Part shown: piece by piece, positions 6,100-12,273 of the stretch
Numbering within the stretch: the stretch's first letter is position 1
Layout of the letters: each line of letters starts with the position of its first letter
NCBI GenBank assembly: GCA_019114885.1
Contig: DXEQ01000230.1
Coordinates: 1 to 12,273, forward strand
Direction: 5' to 3'
DNA length: 12,273 bases
Origin: Candidatus Anaerobutyricum stercoripullorum
GTDB taxonomy: Bacteria; Bacillota; Clostridia; Lachnospirales; Lachnospiraceae
Notes under the pieces: model-generated
Told to the model about the DNA's origin: nothing
Database searches by the model: none
The model's input: the letters and a program-made list of their open reading frames with translations, nothing else
Translations under genes and position numbers: made by a program

Positions 6100-7656
6100 A
6101 TGTCCTACAAGAAAACCATTTTCACCGGCACACTGATTCTCACTCTGTCCGGATTTCTCTCCAGAATACTGGGGTTCTATAACAGAATATTCCTCTCCAA
6201 CCTGATTGGTGCCAGAGAACTGGGCATATATCAATTGATTTTTCCGGTATATATGCTCTGCTTCACCCTGGTCTGTCACGGCTTCGAGACGGGAATCTCC
6301 AACCTGACCTCCCGGTTTTACGCCGTGGGCGAAAAGACAAATATCCACCGCCTGATCCGGCTGACCGCCGCCATGGCTTTCTTTCTGGCGCTGCTCCTCA
6401 TGACCATCTTATATGAAGGTGCCGGGTACCTGAGCGGACATCTGCTCCACGAGACCTCCGCCGCGCCGGCTCTGCGAATTGCCGCCCTGTCCCTGCCTTT
6501 TGTGGCGGTCAAATCCTGCCTGCACGGATATTATATCGGGCTCAATCGTTCCGCTGTCCCGGCAGCCAGCCAGCTCATCGAACAGTGCGCCCGGGTGGGG
6601 AGCATCTATCTGCTGTCCGTCTCCGTCTATCTCTTTACCGCCGACGCCCGGATCGCCGCCTGGGGCATGGTCATCGGCGAGGCGGCCTCCACGGTATATA
6701 CGATACTTGCCTACCTGTATACCAATCGGACTGCCGGAAGAAAACATTTCGCAGATGTGCGATTTCCTGCCGGGCAAAAGCGGCCCGCAGGCACCGGGCA
6801 GAAATCCATGCCTTTTTCTCATATGGTCCGGGAATTTTTCTCTTTCAGCGTACCGCTGACCATCAACCACTTTTCCCTGACCATCATCAGCAGTCTGGAA
6901 AATATGCTGATTCCCTTTATGCTGGTATCCTGTCTGGGGAGCCAGACCCGCGCGCTGGAATGTTACGGCACCCTCACCGGCATGGCGCTGCCCTTTTTAT
7001 TTTTTCCGGCCACCATCATCAATTCCCTGTCCGTCATGCTGCTGCCCGCAATCTCCTTTTCTTATAAGCAGAAAAAAATGATGCAGATCCGAAGCACCAT
7101 CGCAAAAAGTCTTCATTACTGCATCATCATCGGTATATTCAGCACGTTCGGTTTTCTCATATACGGAAACACGCTGGGAAGCCTCGTCTTTGGCAGCGAG
7201 GAAGCCGGTCACTATGTCTACATGTTTGCCATCCTCTGCCCGTTCATGTATGTGGCACAGACGATATCCAGCATCGTAAACGGCTTCGGGCAGACACGTA
7301 AAACGCTCTACCACAACCTCCTCGGCATGGGGACACGGATTCTGTTCATCCTGACGCTGATCCCTTCCATGGGAATCCAGGGCTACCTTTACGGACTTCT
7401 GGTCAGCTACGCCGTGCAGATTCTCTTAGATCTGCTCTGCGTCTTCCGGATCACGGCCTTTCCCTTTTCTGTGGAAAAGACGCTTCTTCTGCCCGCTGCC
7501 CTGGCTCTGGCGGGAGGCTGGCTGTCAGAGCAGCTCTATCAGCATCTCCTGGTGAGCGGAAGCCTGCATCCCTTCCTGCCGCTTCTGATCAGCGGTCTGT
7601 TTTACTGTACATTTTTTATGAGCGTACAGTATATGGTGGAACGTCTTTCCATGTGA
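6100..7656 (+). CDS. polysaccharide-type flippase (MOP superfamily, SpoVB/MurJ-like)
   Basis: The 518-residue protein is hydrophobic throughout, with about 12-14 predicted membrane segments. The N-terminus (GTLILTLSGFLSRILGFYNR, residues 9-28) is typical of Firmicute SpoVB-like members of the MOP/MATE superfamily, which flip lipid-linked sugars, such as peptidoglycan precursors, across the membrane. Short basic loops such as YKQKKMMQIRST separate helices in the middle. The ATG at 6100 was chosen because AGGTG lies 5 bases before it and the family N-terminus starts there; the frame stays open upstream to 6016 and overlaps the desulfurase start. It stands alone, so the lipid substrate is not revealed by neighbours. 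Its stop is one base from the end of the convergent RlmH gene. Confidence 0.9.
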   Translation: MSYKKTIFTGTLILTLSGFLSRILGFYNRIFLSNLIGARELGIYQLIFPVYMLCFTLVCHGFETGISNLTSRFYAVGEKTNIHRLIRLTAAMAFFLALLLMTILYEGAGYLSGHLLHETSAAPALRIAALSLPFVAVKSCLHGYYIGLNRSAVPAASQLIEQCARVGSIYLLSVSVYLFTADARIAAWGMVIGEAASTVYTILAYLYTNRTAGRKHFADVRFPAGQKRPAGTGQKSMPFSHMVREFFSFSVPLTINHFSLTIISSLENMLIPFMLVSCLGSQTRALECYGTLTGMALPFLFFPATIINSLSVMLLPAISFSYKQKKMMQIRSTIAKSLHYCIIIGIFSTFGFLIYGNTLGSLVFGSEEAGHYVYMFAILCPFMYVAQTISSIVNGFGQTRKTLYHNLLGMGTRILFILTLIPSMGIQGYLYGLLVSYAVQILLDLLCVFRITAFPFSVEKTLLLPAALALAGGWLSEQLYQHLLVSGSLHPFLPLLISGLFYCTFFMSVQYMVERLSM

Positions 7657-7657
7657 A

Positions 7658-8116
7658 TCAGTCTGCAAAAACTTCCGCCAGCTGCTCACACAGAATCATC
7701 CGCATCATCTGGTGAGGAAATGTCATGGCGGAAAAACTGAGCTTCTCATTGGCCCGGCGTACCACGGCATCCGACAGTCCCAGGGAGCCGCCGATCACAA
7801 AGACCAGCGCTCCCGCCGTCTGGCGGCTCCGCTTCTGCATCCGTTCCTTCCAGGCGTCAGAAGCATAGTGCGCGCCGTCGATACAGAGGGCGACGACGTA
7901 ATCCCCGTCGCTGATCTTCTGCAGCAGACGCTCCCCTTCCGTCCGACGAATCTTATCCTCCTCCGCTTCGGAGGCTCCGTCCGGGGTCGGCTCATCGGCA
8001 CACTCTATGATCTCCACCGGACATTTTTTCCGGATCTGTGTGATAAAATGTGCAATACCATCCCGGAAATAGGTCTCCTTCACCTTTCCCACGCAGAGTA
8101 TCTTTATCCCTTGCAT
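7658..8116 (-). CDS. rlmH: RlmH-type 23S rRNA methyltransferase with intact SAM knot but missing C-terminal tail (RlmH-A)
   Basis: RlmH methylates N3 of pseudouridine 1915 in helix 69 of 23S rRNA. This 152-residue protein keeps the SPOUT core: ILCVGKVKETYFRDGIAHF (6-24), the SAM loop FVIGGSLGLS (106-115) and LSFSAMTFPHQMMRMILCEQ (126-145). Canonical RlmH then continues YRxFKIxxxxPYHK, but here the chain ends EQLAEVFAD. The conserved Tyr-Arg and the whole PYHK tail, which supplies catalytic residues to the partner subunit's active site, are gone. No other frame past the stop encodes a PYHK-like tail; the next bases belong to the convergent flippase. The ATG at 8116 follows a purine-rich GGAAGAGGGAGAG; an in-frame GTG at 8158 would add 14 residues unlike the family. 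It lies 92 bp after the zinc peptidase gene. It probably needs the tail-bearing paralog at 2154-2609. Confidence 0.9.
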   Translation of the reverse strand: MQGIKILCVGKVKETYFRDGIAHFITQIRKKCPVEIIECADEPTPDGASEAEEDKIRRTEGERLLQKISDGDYVVALCIDGAHYASDAWKERMQKRSRQTAGALVFVIGGSLGLSDAVVRRANEKLSFSAMTFPHQMMRMILCEQLAEVFAD

Positions 8117-8163
8117 CTTCTCTCCCTCTTCCTCTGATTTTTGTTCCGGCGCGGACACAAACA

Positions 8164-8188
8164 GGCGCAGGCATATGCTGCCTGCGCC
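8164..8188 (-). terminator. hairpin after the zinc peptidase gene
   Basis: GGCGCAGGCA and TGCCTGCGCC form a perfect 10-bp stem with a 5-base loop. On the minus strand only a broken T run (TGTTTGTGT) follows. It lies between the zinc peptidase stop and the rlmH start and probably acts as a leaky terminator, so some transcript may still reach rlmH. Confidence 0.55.
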
Positions 8189-8208
8189 CTCACGCCATCC
8201 TATGTGTA

Positions 8209-8919
8209 TTAATCGTCTCTTCTTCCAAACAGCAGAACCAGTCGTAAAAGCTGCAAGATCGTGGACGCCGCCGCTGCCACGTAGGTGAGCGCCGCCGCAC
8301 TTAAGACCTTGCGCGCGCCCCGAAGTTCATCCTCATAGAGCATATGCGTATCTCCCAGAATCCGCAGCGCCCGGGATGAGGCGTCAAACTCCACCGGCAG
8401 AGTCACCAGCTGGAATACCACCGTCAGTGAGAATAAAACGATACCCAGCGTGATCAGGAAGTGATTAAAACTTAACAGTACGCCGATAATGATGATCGGC
8501 CAGGACAGCGCCGAACCGAAATTCACCACCGGAACGATCGCGCCCCGGATCCGAAGCAGCGCATAACCTCTCGCGTCCTGGATGGCATGGCCGCATTCAT
8601 GGGCCGCCACGCCGATGGCTGCCACCGAAGTGGAACGCCAGGTAGCATCCGAAAGATGCAGCACCTTACTTCTCGGATCGTAGTTATCAGTCAGATGTCC
8701 GGAGATATGTTCAATCCGGACATTATAAATCCCTGCGCCGTGAAGAATCTGCTGCGCCGCCTCCGCCGCCGTGACGCCGGAGTGGCTTCTCATTTTCTCA
8801 AACTTCGCGTAGGTGCTTTTGACTCTCGCCGAGGCGATGAGACAAATGACCACGCCGATAATAACCAGAATATAGGTCGGGTCCCAGAAGAAACCGCCCA
8901 TACCGTATCCATAATACAT
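8209..8919 (-). CDS. membrane zinc metallopeptidase, YugP family
   Basis: This 236-residue protein matches the neutral zinc metallopeptidase family typified by B. subtilis YugP. After a short Gly/Tyr-rich start there is a membrane segment (about 15-31). A soluble part carries the zinc motif HECGH at 107-111, and two or three more hydrophobic segments follow (about 126-172 and near the C-terminus). Glu177 in LPVEFDASSRA is a likely third zinc ligand. The substrate is not known for most family members. AGAAAGGTGG precedes the ATG at good spacing. A TATAAT on the minus strand at 8971-8966 could be its own -10, but no good -35 is seen, so readthrough from the dehydrogenase gene is also possible. 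Confidence 0.9.
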   Translation of the reverse strand: MYYGYGMGGFFWDPTYILVIIGVVICLIASARVKSTYAKFEKMRSHSGVTAAEAAQQILHGAGIYNVRIEHISGHLTDNYDPRSKVLHLSDATWRSTSVAAIGVAAHECGHAIQDARGYALLRIRGAIVPVVNFGSALSWPIIIIGVLLSFNHFLITLGIVLFSLTVVFQLVTLPVEFDASSRALRILGDTHMLYEDELRGARKVLSAAALTYVAAAASTILQLLRLVLLFGRRDD

Positions 8920-8985
8920 TGCATTACCACCTTTCTCATGATCGCCGTTTTACAGGCTTTGAAGCATTATACGGTCAAATCATGT

Positions 8986-10065
8986 TCATATTGTGTCCAG
9001 CTTTTGCACGGCGTCGAGAATCATCTCCTCCGTCACCTTATACGGATAATGCTCGATATCCTCATCCTCCGTCATGGCATGGGCGCAGGCAGCCACCTGC
9101 TCCACGGTCACGCCGATATCGGAAAGTCTTGTCGGCAGCCCCACCGTCTTATTGAACTCCATGAGTTTCCGGCACTCTTCTTCCCTGCCGTCCATCACAA
9201 GCAGAAGCAGCACGCCGAAGCCCACCACCACGCCGTGCAGATGGTCCTCGTCAAACCCCGGCAGGTTACACAGTCCGTAAAAGAACGCGTGCGCCACGCC
9301 GCCATTGTAATCCATGGTGTGGTCTCTGGCCACCAGCATGGACACCCAGCCTGTGGTGATGATGATGGCAAGCGCCGCCTGTTCCAGCGCATAGGAGGCG
9401 ACGCCCGCCTCGTTATCAGAAAGCGCCTGCGCACCGTGCTCCACCAGCGTCTCCATACACATCCGGCTCATATTGACGCCCAGCGCCATATAGTGCGGCA
9501 GACTCTCGCCCCGGGCGGAAATGCTCACCTCGTAATATTTGGCATAGGTATCTCCGATGCCCGCCCAGAGATATTCTTTTGGCGCGCGGGCGATGATATC
9601 CGTGTCGATAAACACATGCTTCGCCGCGTCCAGGAAATGTACGAAATCTGCAAAGGAACCGTCCTCCTTATAGACGATGGACACCGCGGAGGCCGCCGCG
9701 CAGTTGGAGGCGATGGTCGGAAACGCAAAGTACGGCTTCTTAAGATCGATGCTCACCAGCTTCGCCGTGTCGATGGCCTTTCCTCCGCCCACGGCAAAGA
9801 TCATGTCCGCCTCCTTCACGGCTTCCAGCCCTTCCAGTCTCTCTGCCGCCTCGAAGGTACATTCCTTGCCGAAAAGCACGAAATCCAGAACTTCCGTTCC
9901 CGTACCTTCCAAAGCTGCCAGCATCTTCTCCCTGGACGCCGCCATGGCCTTCTCGCCGCCGATAACCACGGCTTTTGTGCCGTACAGGCGGGTGTATTCC
10001 GCAATGCTGTTGTATGCCTCCGGTCCCACCGTATATGGAACCGGCAATATCGTATAATTCTCCAT
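8986..10065 (-). CDS. iron-containing alcohol dehydrogenase family, glycerol dehydrogenase-like
   Basis: The 359-residue protein has the fold of family III polyol dehydrogenases, which interconvert alcohols and ketones with NAD(P). The nucleotide-binding GGGKAIDTAK is at 93-102. Three metal ligands are visible: Asp172 (GIGDTYAKYYE), His259 (GGVAHAFFYGL) and His277 (HLHGVVVGFG), in the same order and spacing as GldA. The motif PTIASNCAAASAVSIVY (116-132) differs from the DAPTSALSV of true glycerol dehydrogenases, so glycerol may not be the substrate. AAGGAG stands 7 bases before the ATG. A strong promoter (10095-10123) drives it, divergent from the aminotransferase. The shared promoter region suggests coordinated control of the two genes. 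Confidence 0.88.
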   Translation of the reverse strand: MENYTILPVPYTVGPEAYNSIAEYTRLYGTKAVVIGGEKAMAASREKMLAALEGTGTEVLDFVLFGKECTFEAAERLEGLEAVKEADMIFAVGGGKAIDTAKLVSIDLKKPYFAFPTIASNCAAASAVSIVYKEDGSFADFVHFLDAAKHVFIDTDIIARAPKEYLWAGIGDTYAKYYEVSISARGESLPHYMALGVNMSRMCMETLVEHGAQALSDNEAGVASYALEQAALAIIITTGWVSMLVARDHTMDYNGGVAHAFFYGLCNLPGFDEDHLHGVVVGFGVLLLLVMDGREEECRKLMEFNKTVGLPTRLSDIGVTVEQVAACAHAMTEDEDIEHYPYKVTEEMILDAVQKLDTI

Positions 10066-10094
10066 GATATACTCCTTCTTCTTATTCTATCCGT

Positions 10095-10123
10095 ATTATA
10101 ATCAAAGACTCCCTCTTCGTCAA
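10095..10123 (-). promoter_or_regulatory. promoter of the dehydrogenase gene
   Basis: On the minus strand TTGACG (10123-10118) and TATAAT (10100-10095) are exactly 17 bp apart, a near-consensus housekeeping promoter. An AATGTACCCGG box (10122-10132) overlaps the outer edge of the -35 and could be a repressor site. Confidence 0.8.
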
Positions 10124-10177
10124 TGTACCCGGAAGAAATCTGTTGCACCAACCCCCGGAAGAAACCGATTTCTCTTC

Positions 10178-10206
10178 TTGTGACCGTCTCCTTCCCGTGA
10201 TAAAAT
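10178..10206 (+). promoter_or_regulatory. promoter of the aminotransferase gene
   Basis: TTGTGA (10178-10183) and TAAAAT (10201-10206) are 17 bp apart, with TGA directly before the -10 giving an extended -10. The start site would be near 10213, leaving a leader of about 94 bases. Confidence 0.75.
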
Positions 10207-10260
10207 GTACTGGAAAATGTTCTTTCTAACCTGCTGTCAGGAGAGTGGCCGGTACATTTT
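10202..10260. promoter_or_regulatory. repeated AAAATGTWC boxes overlapping the aminotransferase promoter
   Basis: AAAATGTACTGG (10202-10213) and CCGGTACATTTT (10249-10260) form an inverted repeat with one mismatch. A third, direct copy AAAATGTTC lies at 10214-10222, 12 bp after the first. The left arm overlaps the -10 and would mostly not be transcribed, so this is better read as a DNA operator than an RNA hairpin. A fourth copy sits at the divergent promoter (10122-10132). Inside the leader, CCTG-CTGT-CAGG (10230-10241) and GGCCGG/CCGGTC (10247-10266) can form small stems. Confidence 0.5.
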
Positions 10261-10306
10261 CCCGGTCAGGAAGAATCTTTGATCCATCACAAATAAGGAG
10301 GCATCT

Positions 10307-11497
10307 ATGATCAATCAGTATTACACATCCATGTTGTCCGAAAAGGACGTCATTTTTGAAATATTTCAGTATTCGCAGGAAAAGGCAAAGCTTGTGGGCG
10401 CGGAAAACATTTATGATTTCAGTCTGGGCAACCCGTCCGTTCCGGCGCCGGAGATTGTCAACGACACCATCGCAAAGAACCTGCAGCAGCTGGACCCACT
10501 GTCACTCCACGGCTACAGCCCGGGCATGGGTATCCCGGAGACACGGGCAGCCATCGCGGCAGACCTGAATGAGAAATACGGCTGCCAATACAAACCGCAG
10601 AATATCTTCATGGCCATCGGCGCCGCCGGCGCACTGGCCCACGCGTTCCGCGCGGTCAATAATCCGGGGGATACGGTGCTGACCTTTGCCCCGTGCTTTT
10701 CCGAATATAAACCTTACACGGCAGGCGCCTCTCTGAATCTGTCCATCGTCCCGGCGGACATCGACAGTTTTCAGATTAACTTTGACGCTTTCGAAGAAAT
10801 GCTCACCCCGGCGGTGACTTCGGTGCTGATCAATTCACCCAATAATCCGTCCGGCATCGTCTACTCCACAGAGACCATCGAGCGGCTGGCCGCCATCCTG
10901 AACGCCAGATCCGAGGAGGTCGGTCACCCGATCTATCTGATCTCCGACGAGCCATATCGGGATATCGTTTTCACCGGAACCGACAGCCCGTACGTCGCCA
11001 ACTATTATAAAAATACGCTCACCTGCTACTCTTTCAGTAAGTCCCTCTCCCTGCCGGGCGAGCGGATCGGCTATCTGGCGGTGAACCCGGACTGCGAGAG
11101 CGCGGAAACAATCATTGAGATCTGTCCGCAGATCTCCCGCACCATCGGTCAGAACGGGCCGGCCTCCCTCATGCAGAGGACGGCGGCGCAGGTATGCGGG
11201 TACACTTCCGAGTTGTCCGTCTACGAGGAAAATAAAAAAATCCTCTATGACGCCCTGCTCTCTTACGGCTACTCCTGCGTGGAACCGGGCGGCACCTTCT
11301 ACATGTTCCCGCGCTCTCTGGAACCGGACTCCTACGCCTTCTGCGAGCGGGCAAAGGAGAAGAACCTCATGCTGGTGCCTGGCGATATCTTCGGCTGCCC
11401 GGGACATTTCCGGATTGCTTACTGCGTGCCGACAGAGCGCATAAAAAAATCTCTGCCGGTCTTTAAAGAACTGGCAAAGGAGTATCTGTCCAGATAA
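10307..11497 (+). CDS. PLP-dependent class I/II aminotransferase
   Basis: This 396-residue fold-type I enzyme transfers amino groups between an amino acid and a 2-oxo acid. Visible motifs are YDFSLGNPSVPAPE (36-49), HGYSPGMGIPETR (68-80), the PLP-contacting SPNNPSG (177-183), SDEPYRD (213-219), the Schiff-base Lys245 in YSFSKSLSLPGERIGY, and Arg369 in GHFRIAY, which binds the substrate carboxylate. This is the aspartate aminotransferase superfamily; the amino acid used cannot be told from sequence. AAGGAGG lies 6 bases before the ATG. It is divergent from the dehydrogenase and convergent with an amino-acid ABC transporter gene, which fits amino-acid metabolism. Its last codons fall inside the first of four 37-bp tandem repeats. 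Confidence 0.93.
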   Translation: MINQYYTSMLSEKDVIFEIFQYSQEKAKLVGAENIYDFSLGNPSVPAPEIVNDTIAKNLQQLDPLSLHGYSPGMGIPETRAAIAADLNEKYGCQYKPQNIFMAIGAAGALAHAFRAVNNPGDTVLTFAPCFSEYKPYTAGASLNLSIVPADIDSFQINFDAFEEMLTPAVTSVLINSPNNPSGIVYSTETIERLAAILNARSEEVGHPIYLISDEPYRDIVFTGTDSPYVANYYKNTLTCYSFSKSLSLPGERIGYLAVNPDCESAETIIEICPQISRTIGQNGPASLMQRTAAQVCGYTSELSVYEENKKILYDALLSYGYSCVEPGGTFYMFPRSLEPDSYAFCERAKEKNLMLVPGDIFGCPGHFRIAYCVPTERIKKSLPVFKELAKEYLSR

Positions 11498-11631
11498 TAT
11501 ATCTTCGGGCGATGCGGAATATCTGTCCGGATAACATGACTTCGGGTGATGCAAAGTATCTGTCCAGACAACATGACTTCGGACAATGCAAAGTATCTGT
11601 CCGGATGATATACCTTCAGGTGATTCCGTAC
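11484..11631. repeat. four 37-bp tandem direct repeats
   Basis: Four head-to-tail copies lie at 11484-11520, 11521-11557, 11558-11594 and 11595-11631, each beginning ATCTGTCCRGAY. Copies 2 and 3 agree at 32 of 37 positions; copies 1 and 4 are more diverged. There are no spacers, so this is not a CRISPR array. The first copy contains the last codons and stop of the aminotransferase gene, so the array may have grown by duplication of the gene's 3' end. The period is not a multiple of three. Confidence 0.9.
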
Positions 11632-11642
11632 ATTTGCCCACA

Positions 11643-11674
11643 AAAAAAGAAGCTGCTGCCGCGGCTTCTTTTTT
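11643..11674. terminator. bidirectional intrinsic terminator
   Basis: GAAGCTGC (11649-11656) pairs with GCGGCTTC (11661-11668), with one G-U pair and loop TGCC, flanked by an A run on the left and a T run on the right. It can end transcription from both the aminotransferase (rightward) and the ABC transporter gene (leftward). Confidence 0.9.
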
Positions 11675-11681
11675 CTCTCTG

Positions 11682-12273
11682 TTACTGCTGATTGAAATAT
11701 CTTTCCAGGAACTGTCTCGTCCTCTCTTCCTTCGGATGCTCGAAGACCTGTTCCGGACTTCCGTACTCAGCCACCGTTCCCTTGTCGAGGAACAGGACCT
11801 TATCGGAGACGTCTCTGGCAAACTGCATCTCGTGGGTGACGATGACCATGGTCGTCTTCTTATCCGCCAGACCGCGGATTACCTTTAATACCTCTCCGGT
11901 AAGCTCCGGGTCAAGGGCGGAGGTCGGCTCATCGAAACAGAGGATATCCGGCTGGAGCATCAATGCTCTGGCAATCGCCACACGCTGCTGCTGACCGCCG
12001 GAGAGCTGATGCGGATAATAATCCATCTTCTCCTGCAGGCCGACGCTGGCAAGTACCGCCTCGCCTTCTGTCTTTATCTCATCAAGAATCTGCTTCTTAT
12101 TGGACTTGAAATCCGGGCGTTCCTTGGCCATCAGTTCTTTTGCCAGCGTGCAGTTCTGGAGAGCCGTATACTGCGGAAACAGGTTGAAGGACTGGAACAC
12201 CAGACCGAAATGCAGACGGTTCTTCCGAATCTCCGCGTCATTCAATGTCCGGGCGTTGGCTCCGTCAAATACC
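11682..12273 (-). CDS. polar amino-acid ABC transporter ATP-binding protein (partial)
   Basis: This is the ATPase subunit of a GlnQ-type importer that powers uptake of polar amino acids. The frame is open to the right edge, so the start and Walker A lie outside the window. Visible in order are the Q-loop FQSFNLFPQ, the ABC signature LSGGQQQRVAIARAL, Walker B ILCFDEPTSALDPE, and the switch histidine in VIVTHEM. The end (GSPEQVFEHPKEERTRQFLE) is typical of this subfamily. An insert of about 20 residues after the Q-loop region (MAKERPDFKSNKKQILDEIK) is a little longer than in GlnQ. The permease and binding-protein genes are probably beyond the edge. Which amino acid it moves is not shown. Confidence 0.95.
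   Translation of the reverse strand, partial: VFDGANARTLNDAEIRKNRLHFGLVFQSFNLFPQYTALQNCTLAKELMAKERPDFKSNKKQILDEIKTEGEAVLASVGLQEKMDYYPHQLSGGQQQRVAIARALMLQPDILCFDEPTSALDPELTGEVLKVIRGLADKKTTMVIVTHEMQFARDVSDKVLFLDKGTVAEYGSPEQVFEHPKEERTRQFLERYFNQQ

Noticed and set aside
7600..7660. A frameshift that would restore the missing RlmH-A tail.
   Set aside because: The other two frames past the stop were read by eye and contain no PYHK-like ending; the bases belong to the flippase end.
8587..10101. A 504-codon open frame on the plus strand opposite the dehydrogenase and zinc peptidase.
   Set aside because: It runs antisense across two well-supported genes and its product looks like no known protein (His/Arg-rich). 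GC-biased third positions of the real genes keep the opposite frame open.
10213..10306. Riboswitch or T-box in the aminotransferase leader.
   Set aside because: The leader is under 100 bases, shows no T-box sequence and no conserved riboswitch core that I recognise; the main inverted repeat overlaps the promoter.
11484..11631. CRISPR array.
   Set aside because: The 37-bp units follow each other directly with no spacer and diverge from one another, unlike CRISPR repeats.
10835..11821. A 328-codon minus-strand frame across the aminotransferase and the repeats.
   Set aside because: It lies antisense to a clear enzyme and part of it only translates the tandem repeats and terminator.

Overview
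The window reads as chromosome from a low-to-mid GC Firmicute, most likely a Lachnospiraceae-type Clostridia. The evidence is an RlmH/OrfX-type SPOUT protein ending in the Firmicute PYHK tail, a YugP-like membrane zinc peptidase, a SpoVB/MurJ-like flippase, a bacterial enhancer-binding protein of the PAS-AAA-TyrR-HTH type, AAGGAGG-type ribosome binding sites and classic TTGACA/TATAAT promoters. The genus is inference. No phage, transposon or CRISPR array is seen.

Layout. Positions 1-297 form a regulatory region with a very good sigma-54 promoter (51-66, firing leftward out of the window) and two matching 17-bp palindromes upstream of it. Next come three leftward genes: the sigma-54 activator (298-2079), a small RlmH-like SPOUT protein (2154-2609) and a DUF362 ferredoxin-like protein (2609-3739) whose stop codon overlaps the start of the RlmH-like gene. 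Rightward from a duplicated promoter lies a secreted His/Gly/Tyr-rich protein (3936-4496). A leftward tRNA-Arg(CCG) with its own promoter and terminator follows, then a hairpin-rich spacer and a leftward cysteine desulfurase (4815-6017). Divergent from it is a polysaccharide-type flippase (6100-7656), which meets a second, leftward RlmH gene (7658-8116) tail to tail. Further leftward genes are a YugP-type zinc peptidase (8209-8919) and a glycerol-dehydrogenase-like enzyme (8986-10065). This enzyme is divergent from a class I aminotransferase (10307-11497). After the aminotransferase come four 37-bp tandem repeats, a bidirectional terminator and the 3' part of an amino-acid ABC transporter ATPase (11682 to the right edge).

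The most interesting point is the pair of RlmH paralogs. RlmH normally works as a homodimer with an asymmetric composite active site: one subunit holds S-adenosylmethionine (SAM) and the other supplies the C-terminal tail. Here the gene at 7658-8116 keeps the SAM-binding knot but has lost the tail. The gene at 2154-2609 keeps a perfect tail but has lost the knot residues. They look like the two complementary halves of an obligate heterodimeric RlmH. This is a prediction from sequence; neither function nor pairing has been tested.

A second theme is local regulation. The sigma-54 activator sits beside a promoter with two likely binding sites for it. The divergent dehydrogenase and aminotransferase promoters share a repeated AAATGTACYGG-like box that may be an operator for a common regulator.
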